Assembly: GCF_020439865.1 (NCBI RefSeq)
Contig: NZ_JAGRPF010000139.1
Coordinates: forward strand, 1-64,000
Reading direction: 5' to 3'
DNA length: 64,000 nt
From: Prosthecobacter sp.
Lineage (GTDB): Bacteria > Verrucomicrobiota > Verrucomicrobiia > Verrucomicrobiales > Verrucomicrobiaceae
Below the pieces are notes generated by a model that saw nothing but the letters and a program-made list of their open reading frames with translations, did no database searches and had not been told where the DNA came from. This document shows positions 8,170 to 15,520 of the stretch, one piece after another (the stretch's first letter is position 1; every line of letters begins with the position of its first letter). The position numbers and the translations under genes are program-made.

Positions 8170-9930
8170 TCACCCGTGGCGTCGCAGGCCTACGAGGGCG
8201 AGCGCCACGCCGACTAGGAAGTGCACAGCAAGCATGATCATTGCGAGATCAGGCGTGGCGAACCACGTCTTCACCATCTGGTCGATGGGAGTGAAGTAGG
8301 CGGTCTTCTCCAGCGAATGGATGATGCCCGACCAGCCGTAATGCGCGGTGACAAACGGATGGACGATGTGCCCGAGAGTCTGGGGAAAGCCCAGCAGAGC
8401 TCCGCAGAGCAGCACATTGGCGCTCAGCACCGTGAGCGAAACGCTATGGGCGCGCTCTTTGCTGCCGGAGTTTGCGGAAATGCCCAGGCAGATCGCGGCA
8501 AAGGCGGCGCCGGACATGGCCGGCAGAAGCAGCTTGGCAAGGCCGCTGCCCGGAAGGCCGCCTGACACGATGTCCAGGAACATCTCCATCCAGACGCTTT
8601 GAACGAGAATGATCGGCAGCATGAAGAGCAGGGAGCCCAGCAGCCATGCCATTGGCGTCACACCGCCGATGCGCTCACGTTCGTAGATCGCGCGCCGTGA
8701 GGCGATCTCACGCGCTCCGAGACGCTGCGCCATGAAGAGCACGAGCAGCACCTGGATCAGCACGATCATGGACAACGTGTAGGAGGCAGGCCAGATCACT
8801 TCGGCGTTCACAGCACCACCGCGCACTTCCTTGATCAGTTTCAGGTTAGGCAGCAGCAGCAGGGCTGCAATGACGGGCGCGCCGACGAGAAGCGAGGCAT
8901 GCACGATCCATTCACGCGGCGTGCGCCGAAGCAGGGACCAGCGGCGTTTGAGAAGGTGCCGCGCCTGGCTGAAGGTGCCGGGAAGGGGAATGATCGGACG
9001 CGCTTCGACTTCTGAGGTCTTTCGGGTTTCGTCCTCTTCCGCCGCGCCCCGCTGCTTCATGATGATGGTGCGATCTTCGTCACCGGGGTCTTCCTCGGCG
9101 GCAGAGAGATTCTCCCCACCACCACCAAGCTTGAAGGCGGCATAGTAAGCGTCGCGATGCTTCATCCAGGAGTCACCCCAGCGCTGCGCGGGACGTTTGG
9201 CGAGTCGGGCATAGACTTCATCATAGGTCGGGACCGTGAAGTAGTGCGGCACCGCGCGGGCCGGACCATGGAAGGCCACGTAGCCTTCATGCATCACCAC
9301 CACCGTGTCGTAGGCACCGAGATTTGCCAGCGAGTCCGTGGCATGAATCACGATGCGATCGGGGCGGTCACTGGCCACCAGCTTGAGAAGGGCCTCAAAC
9401 TCGCGCTCACTGCGGACGTCCAGGCCCACGGTGAAGTCATCGCACAGCACGATCACCGGATCCGCCACCAGGGCGAGGCCCAGCTTCAGGCGACGGCGGT
9501 GGGGCAGCGCCAGCGCGGAGGTGCGTTCAGTGGCGATGTTTTCAAGACCCACGGTGACCAGCACATGCGAGACGCGGGAGAGCACCTCGTCCTTGGTGCG
9601 GCCGGCACCGCGCAGCATCGCCGCGCTGATGAGATTTTCGCGCACCGTCAGGTGCTCGATCAGGCCGTCATCCCCCGCGGGGACCCAGCCGAGCTGGTTG
9701 GCATACAGCGGTTGTTTTACCAGATCCCGCCCGCGCAGCATCACGCTTCCTGCCTCGGGTTCCGTCAGCCCGGCCAGGATGCGCAGCAGTGTCGTCTTGC
9801 CGCTGCCGGAGGGACCGATCAGAGCCAGCACATGACCGCCCGGCGCCGTGAAACTCACCTGCTCCAGCACACGGAGCGGCTCCTTGTTTCTTCCGGGAAC
9901 AACATGGGACAGATTGTTGATTTCGAGCAT
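8170..9930 (-). CDS. ABC transporter, ATPase fused to ABC-2 type permease (ABCG-like)
   Basis: 586 residues. The N-terminal nucleotide-binding domain has Walker A GPSGSGKTT (39-47), Walker B VIVLCDDF (159-166) and a D-loop GLD (169-171). Several catalytic features are unusual. The ABC signature LSGGQ is not visible and reads LALPHRRRLKLG (140-151). The glutamate after Walker B is Asp (D165). The Q-loop glutamine seems replaced in VPAGDD. The C-terminal half (about 350-586) carries six predicted spans of the ABC-2 family, giving the ABCG arrangement of ATPase then permease. It would act as a homodimer or pair with a second half-transporter; the substrate is unknown. It is divergent from uxaA, with 88 bp between the starts. 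Confidence 0.85.
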   Translation of the reverse strand: MLEINNLSHVVPGRNKEPLRVLEQVSFTAPGGHVLALIGPSGSGKTTLLRILAGLTEPEAGSVMLRGRDLVKQPLYANQLGWVPAGDDGLIEHLTVRENLISAAMLRGAGRTKDEVLSRVSHVLVTVGLENIATERTSALALPHRRRLKLGLALVADPVIVLCDDFTVGLDVRSEREFEALLKLVASDRPDRIVIHATDSLANLGAYDTVVVMHEGYVAFHGPARAVPHYFTVPTYDEVYARLAKRPAQRWGDSWMKHRDAYYAAFKLGGGGENLSAAEEDPGDEDRTIIMKQRGAAEEDETRKTSEVEARPIIPLPGTFSQARHLLKRRWSLLRRTPREWIVHASLLVGAPVIAALLLLPNLKLIKEVRGGAVNAEVIWPASYTLSMIVLIQVLLVLFMAQRLGAREIASRRAIYERERIGGVTPMAWLLGSLLFMLPIILVQSVWMEMFLDIVSGGLPGSGLAKLLLPAMSGAAFAAICLGISANSGSKERAHSVSLTVLSANVLLCGALLGFPQTLGHIVHPFVTAHYGWSGIIHSLEKTAYFTPIDQMVKTWFATPDLAMIMLAVHFLVGVALALVGLRRHG

Positions 9931-10018
9931 GACTGCGATCTAAGCCGGTCTGGTAGAAAGAGCAAAGTTCAAAATTCACCCTTCCTTTCCCCGGTCCGTG
10001 CTCTATTCCTCCGCACCC

Positions 10019-11668
10019 ATGGCCTCCTTCCTCCAAGTTCACCCCGCCGACGACCTCATCGTGGCCCTGCGCGATCTCGATGCCGGCGCCGAAGTCTCCC
10101 TCAACGGCCACCGCTGGACGCTGCGTGAAAAGATTCCCGCCAAGCAGAAGTTCGCCGCCAAAGACTTCGCCGTGGGCGACATCGTCACCATGTATGGCGT
10201 CATCGTGGGCAAGGCCACGCAGCCCATCGCCGCCGGAGCACTGGTGCACACGCACAATGTCGTCCACGCCACCTCCAGCTTTTCCGGCAAGCAGAGCGAC
10301 TACGTCTGGACGCCGCCTGACGTCTCGAGGTGGGCCGGCCGCTCGTTCAACGGCTTCAAACGCCGCCAAGGACCTGCCGGCACGGCGAATCACTGGATCG
10401 TCATCCCGCTCGTCTTCTGTGAGAACCGCAATCTCAACTTCATGCGCGAGGCCCTCACCCGCAGCCTCGGCTATGGCAAGACCTCGCCGTATGAGCAGTT
10501 CGCGCATCGTCTGGTGCAAATGCAGCGCGAAGGCGCGTCGAAAGCGCAAATCGAAGCCGCGATGCTCGAAGCGGAAACGTCCGCTGTCTCATCGCGTGTC
10601 TTCAAGAACATCGACGGCGTGAAGTTCCTCGAACATGGCCTCGGCTGTGGCGGCACACGACAGGATGCCCAGGCGCTCTGCCGCATCCTTGCTGGTTACA
10701 TTCATCATCCGAATGTCGCCGGTGCCACCGTACTCAGCCTCGGCTGCCAGCATGCGCAGGTCAGCCTGCTGGAGCAGGAGCTAGCCGCACTCTATCCGAA
10801 GCTCGAAAAGCCGCTCCTCGTTTACGAGCAGCAGAAGAGCAAATCCGAGCGCGACATGCTCGCCAACGCCATCCGCGACACTTTCCTCCAGCTCGGCATC
10901 GCCAATGAGCAGACGCGCGAGGCCTGTCCGATCACCAATCTCTTCCTCGGCGTCGAATGCGGCGGCAGCGACGGCTTCTCCGGCATCTCCGCCAATCCCG
11001 CCATCGGTCATGCGTCGGATCTCCTCGCGGCGCTCGGCGGTGCGCCGGTGCTGAGCGAGTTCCCCGAACTCTGCGGCGTCGAGCAGAGCCTCAGCGACCG
11101 CTGCGTCACCGCCGCGCTTGCCGACAAATTCGTGCACCTCATGCGCGCCTATGAAAACGCCGCGCAGGCCTGCGGTTCCGGCTTCGACGCCAACCCCAGC
11201 CCCGGCAACATCCGCGACGGCCTCATCACCGACGGCATCAAGTCCGCAGGCGCGGCCAAAAAAGGCGGCACCAGCCCCATCGTCGATGTCATCGACTATG
11301 GCGAGCCCGCCCGCCAGCGCGGCGGCCTCACGCTCTGCTGCACGCCCGGCAACGACGTCGAAAGCACCACCGCCATGGCCGCCGCCGGCTGCAACGTCAT
11401 GGTCTTCTCCACCGGCCTCGGCACCCCGACCGGCAACCCCGTCTGCCCCACGCTCAAAGTCTCCACCAGCACCGGCCTCGCCACCCGCATGCCCGACATC
11501 ATCGACTACGACGCCGGTCCCATCATCACCGGCGAAAAATCCGTCCCCCGGGCCGGCGAAGACCTCTTCGATCTCATCCTCGCCACCGCCAGCGGTGATT
11601 ACACACCGAAGGCCGTCGCACTCGGGCAGGACGACTTCCTGCCGTGGAAGCGCGGCGTGTCACTTTAA
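10019..11668 (+). CDS. uxaA: UxaA-family (altronate) dehydratase
   Basis: About 549 residues. An N-terminal SAF-like domain (first about 90 residues, including HTHNVVH) is followed by the large UxaA C-terminal domain with GCGGTRQDA, LGCQHAQ, CGGSDGFSG and TGLGTPTGNPVCP motifs. The family dehydrates D-altronate to 2-keto-3-deoxygluconate in the cytosol using a metal centre. The start at 10019 is preferred over 9998 because MASFLQVHPADD matches the family N-terminus. It lies 12 bp before a polysaccharide lyase gene and is probably co-transcribed with it. Its product would feed the KDG kinase at the window's left edge. Related enzymes act on galactarate, so exact substrate specificity is inferred. 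Confidence 0.87.
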   Translation: MASFLQVHPADDLIVALRDLDAGAEVSLNGHRWTLREKIPAKQKFAAKDFAVGDIVTMYGVIVGKATQPIAAGALVHTHNVVHATSSFSGKQSDYVWTPPDVSRWAGRSFNGFKRRQGPAGTANHWIVIPLVFCENRNLNFMREALTRSLGYGKTSPYEQFAHRLVQMQREGASKAQIEAAMLEAETSAVSSRVFKNIDGVKFLEHGLGCGGTRQDAQALCRILAGYIHHPNVAGATVLSLGCQHAQVSLLEQELAALYPKLEKPLLVYEQQKSKSERDMLANAIRDTFLQLGIANEQTREACPITNLFLGVECGGSDGFSGISANPAIGHASDLLAALGGAPVLSEFPELCGVEQSLSDRCVTAALADKFVHLMRAYENAAQACGSGFDANPSPGNIRDGLITDGIKSAGAAKKGGTSPIVDVIDYGEPARQRGGLTLCCTPGNDVESTTAMAAAGCNVMVFSTGLGTPTGNPVCPTLKVSTSTGLATRMPDIIDYDAGPIITGEKSVPRAGEDLFDLILATASGDYTPKAVALGQDDFLPWKRGVSL

Positions 11669-11680
11669 TCCGACATCGCC

Positions 11681-12907
11681 ATGATCAAAAACATCGCGTT
11701 GATTCTGCTGGTTGCTTCGCAATTGCATGCCAAGAAAATCTCCGTCGCGGATGCGACTGCATTCGCTGATGCTGCCAAAGCTGTCGCCGCCGGTGACACT
11801 CTCATCCTTCAAGACGGCATGTGGGCGGATGCGCGGTTGAAGATTCATGCGGAAGGCACAGTGGAGAAGCCGGTGACGATCAAGGCGCAGACGCCGGGAA
11901 AGGTGGTGCTCACGGGAGACTCGCGCATCTCCATCGCGGGCCAGCACATCGTCGTGGACGGCCTGTGGTTTCAGAATCCGACGGGCGAGGAGGCGATCGA
12001 GCTGCGCATCGATTCGGATGAACTCGCCAGCGACTGCCGCATCACGAATTGCGCGGTGACGAACGAGTTGCAAGCGGCCCCCGGAAAGTCGGCGCGGTTT
12101 GTGTCGATCTATGGTGCGCGGAACCGCATCGATCACTGCTACATCGCCGGGAAGACCAGCGAAGGAACGACGATGGTCGTGTGGCTCTCGAATGAGGCGA
12201 AGGATCAAGGCAAACACCAGATCGATCACAATCACTTCGGCCCGCGCCAGAAGCTCGGCAAGAATGGCGGCGAGACGATCCGTCTCGGTGACAGCAAGAC
12301 CTCGATGCAAACCGCCGCCTGCATCGTGGAGCACAATCTCTTCGAGAAATGCGATGGCGAGGCCGAGTGCATCTCCAACAAGTCCTGCGGCAACATCTAC
12401 CGCTTCAACACATTCAAAGGCGTGTCAGGCACGCTGACGCTGCGGCATGGCAACGGCTGCACGGTGATGTTGAACGATTTCATCGGCGACGGTGCCAAGG
12501 GAGCCGGTGGTGTGCGTATCATTGGTGAAGGTCATGTCATCGAAAGCAACCACTTCGTGAATCTCACGGGGGACAACGAGCGCAGCGCCATGTGCTTCAT
12601 GCTCGGCATTCCGAACTCGCCTGACAACGGCTACTTCCAGGTCAAAAACGCCAAGGTGACGAACAATGTCTTCATCAACTGCAAACATAACATTCTCATC
12701 GGCATGAAGGGTGACAAAAAGGCAGTGCTTCCACCCGTGGACACCGAGATCAGCGGCAATGCAATTCAGACGACGAACGGCGAGGCATTCGAAATCCTAT
12801 GCGCCGCCGATGGTGTGACGATGAAGGACAATTTCACGGGCAGGGACGAGCCCGAGGGAATCCAGTCGCCCGTTCCAGAACCAACCAGCCCGAATTGGTG
12901 GAAGTAG
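11681..12907 (+). CDS. Secreted polysaccharide lyase family 6 (alginate lyase/chondroitinase B-like)
   Basis: 408 residues with signal peptide MIKNIALILLVASQLHA. A right-handed parallel beta-helix is suggested by the recurring N-x-F, V-x-N-x-F and I-x-x-N-x-F strands. Catalytic residues of PL6 can be placed: Lys234 (SNKSCG) and Arg255 (LRHGNG) are 21 residues apart, exactly as Lys250/Arg271 in chondroitinase B. Acidic calcium ligands E227 and E229 precede the lysine at the same offsets as E243/E245. The enzyme cleaves uronate-containing polymers (alginate or dermatan sulfate) by beta-elimination outside the cytoplasm. It follows uxaA by 12 bp, which supports a role in uronate breakdown. Alginate versus glycosaminoglycan specificity cannot be settled here. 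Confidence 0.88.
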   Translation: MIKNIALILLVASQLHAKKISVADATAFADAAKAVAAGDTLILQDGMWADARLKIHAEGTVEKPVTIKAQTPGKVVLTGDSRISIAGQHIVVDGLWFQNPTGEEAIELRIDSDELASDCRITNCAVTNELQAAPGKSARFVSIYGARNRIDHCYIAGKTSEGTTMVVWLSNEAKDQGKHQIDHNHFGPRQKLGKNGGETIRLGDSKTSMQTAACIVEHNLFEKCDGEAECISNKSCGNIYRFNTFKGVSGTLTLRHGNGCTVMLNDFIGDGAKGAGGVRIIGEGHVIESNHFVNLTGDNERSAMCFMLGIPNSPDNGYFQVKNAKVTNNVFINCKHNILIGMKGDKKAVLPPVDTEISGNAIQTTNGEAFEILCAADGVTMKDNFTGRDEPEGIQSPVPEPTSPNWWK

Positions 12908-12908
12908 C

Positions 12909-12960
12909 TTCGACTGGCAATCGAAGCCGAGTGCCCACTTGATTCGACTGCCAGTCGAAT
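12909..12960. repeat. Two near-identical small palindromes after the PL6 gene
   Basis: TTCGACTGGCAATCGAA (12909-12925, one mismatched pair) and ATTCGACTGCCAGTCGAAT (12942-12960, perfect 9-bp arms around one base) lie 16 bp apart, just after the PL6 stop. They could form tandem hairpins for termination or be remnants of a REP-like repeat. Seen directly; role inferred. Confidence 0.6.
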
Positions 12961-12972
12961 CTATCCGGACGC

Positions 12973-13353
12973 ATGCGCACCAACGTCCTTCGCACTCCCC
13001 TCACCTGCTGCTGTCGCAAACCCATGACCGGCTTCTATCGCGACGGCTACTGCCGCACCGGTCCCGGTGATGTGGGGCTGCACACCGTTTGCATCGAAGC
13101 CTCGCGGGAGTTTCTGGAGTTCTCGCGTGCCATGGGCAACGATCTCAGCACTCCCGCTCCCGAGTGGGATTTTCCCGGCCTGAAACCCGGCGATCGCTGG
13201 TGCCTCTGCGTCACACGTTGGAAGGAGGCGTTCGAGGCCGGAGTGGCTCCGCCAGTGTCACTCTCTGCCACACACGAGTCCGCACTCGAATGGGTGGATC
13301 TCGAAGACCTGAGGGCTCACGCCCTCGATGATCCGGGTGAAGTGGAGCAGTGA
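12973..13353 (+). CDS. DUF2237 family protein
   Basis: 126 residues, cytosolic, matching the DUF2237 family along its whole length. The conserved blocks PMTGFYRDGYC, TGPGDVGLHTVC, FLEFSRAMGNDLSTP, FPGLKPGDRWCLC, RWKEAFEAGVAPPV and ESALEWVDLEDLRAHALD are all present. Conserved cysteines (two in the N-terminal CCC cluster, one in DGYC, one in HTVC, two in CLC) suggest metal or redox chemistry, but no function is established for the family. The start ATG at 12973 gives the standard family length. It stands alone between two repeat-like palindromic stretches. Confidence 0.9.
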   Translation: MRTNVLRTPLTCCCRKPMTGFYRDGYCRTGPGDVGLHTVCIEASREFLEFSRAMGNDLSTPAPEWDFPGLKPGDRWCLCVTRWKEAFEAGVAPPVSLSATHESALEWVDLEDLRAHALDDPGEVEQ

Positions 13354-13424
13354 TCAGATTGCAGGGCAGGGTATTTGCGGAAATGCATTTCGCGTGACGT
13401 CTGAATCGAGTCGATACCGAATCG

Positions 13425-13492
13425 TGTTCTGTAGTTCCGCCATTAGGCGGTCTGGTTCGGAGTGGACCGGCTAAAGCCGGAACTACGGAACA
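13425..13492. repeat. REP/MITE-like cruciform repeat
   Basis: Outer arms TGTTCTGTAGTTCCG (13425-13439) and CGGAACTACGGAACA (13478-13492) are complementary except for one G-T type pair. Inside sit two 5-bp hairpins, CCGCC-ATTA-GGCGG (13437-13450) and CCGGC-TAAA-GCCGG (13467-13480), which overlap the outer arms by a few bases. This is a two-leaf cruciform like short dispersed palindromic elements. It lies in a 184-bp gap between convergent genes, a common place for such elements. Copy number cannot be judged from one window. Confidence 0.65.
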
Positions 13493-13537
13493 GCGCTAGG
13501 TGGCGTGTCTGTCACAGCGGATGGCGAAGGATCTGCC

Positions 13538-14182
13538 CTACCTCGCGCATGCCGCGATGTTTGGATCTTCACGACTGAATGAAGTTCGCCACTTGTCCCG
13601 AATGATCTCAAAAGAGCGCCAGATCACACGCCAGATCCGCGGCAGCACGAGCCAGAGTGTGATGATCAAAACGGTGAAGAGGCAGAGGGCGATGACGGGC
13701 TTCAGCAGCATGATCAGCGTGCCTGCGCCGACGGCGATGTCCTCCGCAAGGCTGAGCACGATGTTCGATGCTGGTTCGGGCGAATGATTGACCAGCAGTC
13801 GCGTGCCGGCCTTCGCGCTGTGCGTTGTCAAAGCAGCGCCGCCCGCGAGCAGCGCGCCGATGACTTCGATGTGCGGCGGCAAGTCACCCAGCGCCTGCAC
13901 GGCGAGGATGGTGCCGCCGATCGGACGAATGAGCGTGTGCACGCTGTCCCACAGCGAGTCGAGCCACGGCACCTTGTCGGCGGCGAACTCGATGACATAG
14001 AGCACGCCGGCGGCGATCAGCACCCAGTCATGCCCGAGAACGGCGAGAGATTCATACTTCGCCGCGAGATGCAGCGCGTCGAAGCGCACCAGCAGACCGG
14101 TGAGAAGCACCGTGAGGTAGAGATTGACGCCCGCGAGCGATGCGAGTCCGAGCGCCAGGCCAAGCTGTTCGAGGATTTGCAT
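13538..14182 (-). CDS. DUF4126 domain integral membrane protein
   Basis: About 214 residues from the ATG at 14182, which is chosen over the upstream in-frame ATG because MQILEQLGLALGLASLAG matches the DUF4126 N-terminus. Five to six hydrophobic segments are visible, including a first span at residues 5-30, DWVLIAAGVLYVIEFAADKVPWLDSLWD, a Gly/Ala-rich span after HIEVIGALLAGGAA, and a C-terminal pair ending in a basic tail. The family is membrane-embedded and uncharacterised; the conserved ADKVPWLDS block is its hallmark. No neighbour gives a function. Convergent with DUF2237. Confidence 0.82.
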   Translation of the reverse strand: MQILEQLGLALGLASLAGVNLYLTVLLTGLLVRFDALHLAAKYESLAVLGHDWVLIAAGVLYVIEFAADKVPWLDSLWDSVHTLIRPIGGTILAVQALGDLPPHIEVIGALLAGGAALTTHSAKAGTRLLVNHSPEPASNIVLSLAEDIAVGAGTLIMLLKPVIALCLFTVLIITLWLVLPRIWRVIWRSFEIIRDKWRTSFSREDPNIAACAR

Positions 14183-14299
14183 GCCAGTCCCATACCACAC
14201 TTCGCGTCCTCGGTCGATGAACAAGTTCCTCCGGTTTTTGGAAACGGGAGGGGTATCGCCTTGCGCATCTCAATTTCCCTTCGGAAATGCATCATGCCG

Positions 14300-14684
14300 T
14301 CATGATCCGCTTCGAAGGAGACAGCGATCCTGTTCTTTTCCTGTGGTGCGTATCAGCGGCTGCGTGCGACTCGCAAATGTCACGGTCATTTCCAGATCCG
14401 AGCCACTGCCAGTGACCATCTTCACCTCGGAGACGCTGATGAGATCGTCCCCCAGCCGCAGGAAGCCGGTTTTGGCCGTGATCTTCATGAGGTCCGGCAG
14501 GCTGGGTTTGGTTTTGCCTGCCATGCGAAACGCGCAGCGCCGCCGCTGACCCGCCGGGCAGGGCGAAGAAATAGACGCTGCCTTCGGTGATGAGCTTCCG
14601 GTCCCGGCTGAAGACGGCGGCGGGCCATTCCTTCATCTCGTGGAGGTTCTTCAGATAGCGCTGTTCAAACTTGCGGATCGTCAT
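14300..14684 (-). pseudogene. Small hypothetical gene, apparently split by a frameshift
   Basis: Two minus-strand frames join into one plausible protein. The first (from 14684) reads MTIRKFEQRYLKNLHEMKEW to about FFALPGGSAAAL. The second (ending at 14300) reads MAGKTKPSLPDLMKITAKTG onward to LLRSGS. After position about 14540 the first frame turns into Arg/His-rich nonsense, while the second frame has balanced composition. The junction lies in a GC-rich stretch around 14535-14550. Either a real frameshift, a sequence error, or two overlapping small genes. No family is recognised for either half. Confidence 0.45.
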
Positions 14685-14859
14685 CGGGATGGAGTGAACA
14701 ACGCCCGCGCGAGTTCGATCGCAATTAAGCCTGCCCTTATTTAAGCCTGTCCGTTTTCGCTTCCAAATCTCGTCGTCGTTCCGTCAGGAAATGCACCCAG
14801 CTTAAAGATTCTGGCACAGCTGAAGGGAAGCGGGCGCCAGCGCGGAACGAAGAATACAA

Positions 14860-15240
14860 CTACCGCGAGGTTCGCGGCTCCAGACGAGGATTGTCGGACT
14901 CAGAGCGGTAAACCAACACTGGGGCGCCCCATGTTCTGGGGTCGCGGGAGGTGTATTGCCAGGTTGTCACCCGCTGGGGACGGCCGGTCGGCGATGGCGG
15001 ACGGCTCGATATGCTGTTGTAGTAGTACACGGGGCCAACGTAGACTGGACCGGAAGCATGGAAGCTCCGGTTCGTATAGGGCGGGCCATATCGGTAGTAA
15101 CTGGTGCCATAATACGGGCCTTGGAACTGCGGACCGCTGTAGCCTCCGGTAGTGGAGACCTGCCGTTGGCGGGGGGCATTGCAGGCGGACAGCGCACAGG
15201 CTGCTGCCAAGACCCAGACAGGAAGACATGGGGTTTTCAT
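14860..15240 (-). CDS. Small Tyr/Pro/Gly-rich lipoprotein
   Basis: 126 residues with a lipoprotein signal: MKTPCLPVWVLAAACALSAC, lipobox LSAC with the acylated Cys at residue 20. The mature part is low-complexity, rich in Tyr, Gly, Pro, Ser and Arg (for example GPYYGTSYYRYGPPYTNR and PVYVGPVYYYN). No conserved domain is recognised. Such tyrosine-rich envelope lipoproteins are common orphans in Verrucomicrobia. It is isolated: the nearest same-strand gene upstream is about 2.3 kb away and the downstream one is a broken gene. It is likely real because the lipobox is exact and the neighbouring frames look random. Confidence 0.7.
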   Translation of the reverse strand: MKTPCLPVWVLAAACALSACNAPRQRQVSTTGGYSGPQFQGPYYGTSYYRYGPPYTNRSFHASGPVYVGPVYYYNSISSRPPSPTGRPQRVTTWQYTSRDPRTWGAPVLVYRSESDNPRLEPRTSR

Positions 15241-15461
15241 CAGCGTGAAGGTGTGGGTGTTCCAGATTCGTCGCCAGAGGTGGGCTGTAGTTCACAGCGC
15301 CTTGGAAAGTCGCCCAGTGGAAAATACGTCGCAAGGGGACTTTCGTTTGCTCTTCCGACGTCTCGTTTATCCAGCGTTTACGTCGCTGATCTGCAGTCCA
15401 GTCTCAGCTCCGCTTCCTTGGTTTATCATCAGGGAAAAGTTGAGGGAGAGTTAGGTTCGCG

Positions 15462-15499
15462 TTGTCGCTGTTTGTTGGAGGGTTATAATTTCCATAACC
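15462..15499 (+). promoter_or_regulatory. Sigma70-type promoter overlapped by an inverted repeat, upstream of the Sel1 gene
   Basis: TTGTCG (15462-15467), a 16-bp spacer and a perfect TATAAT (15484-15489), followed by ATG at 15521. The inverted repeat GGTTAT-AATTTCC-ATAACC (15481-15499), extendable to GGAGG/CCTCC with one bulged base, covers the -10 box. That position would let a dimeric repressor occlude it. No Shine-Dalgarno sequence precedes the ATG. The match is seen; the function is inferred. Confidence 0.5.
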
Positions 15500-15520
15500 T
15501 CCTCCCTTCGACACTCCTTC

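Noticed and set aside
9157..10128. 323-residue plus-strand frame antisense to the ABC transporter
   Set aside because: Its His/Gln/Arg-rich composition is nonsense, while the minus strand has clear Walker motifs.
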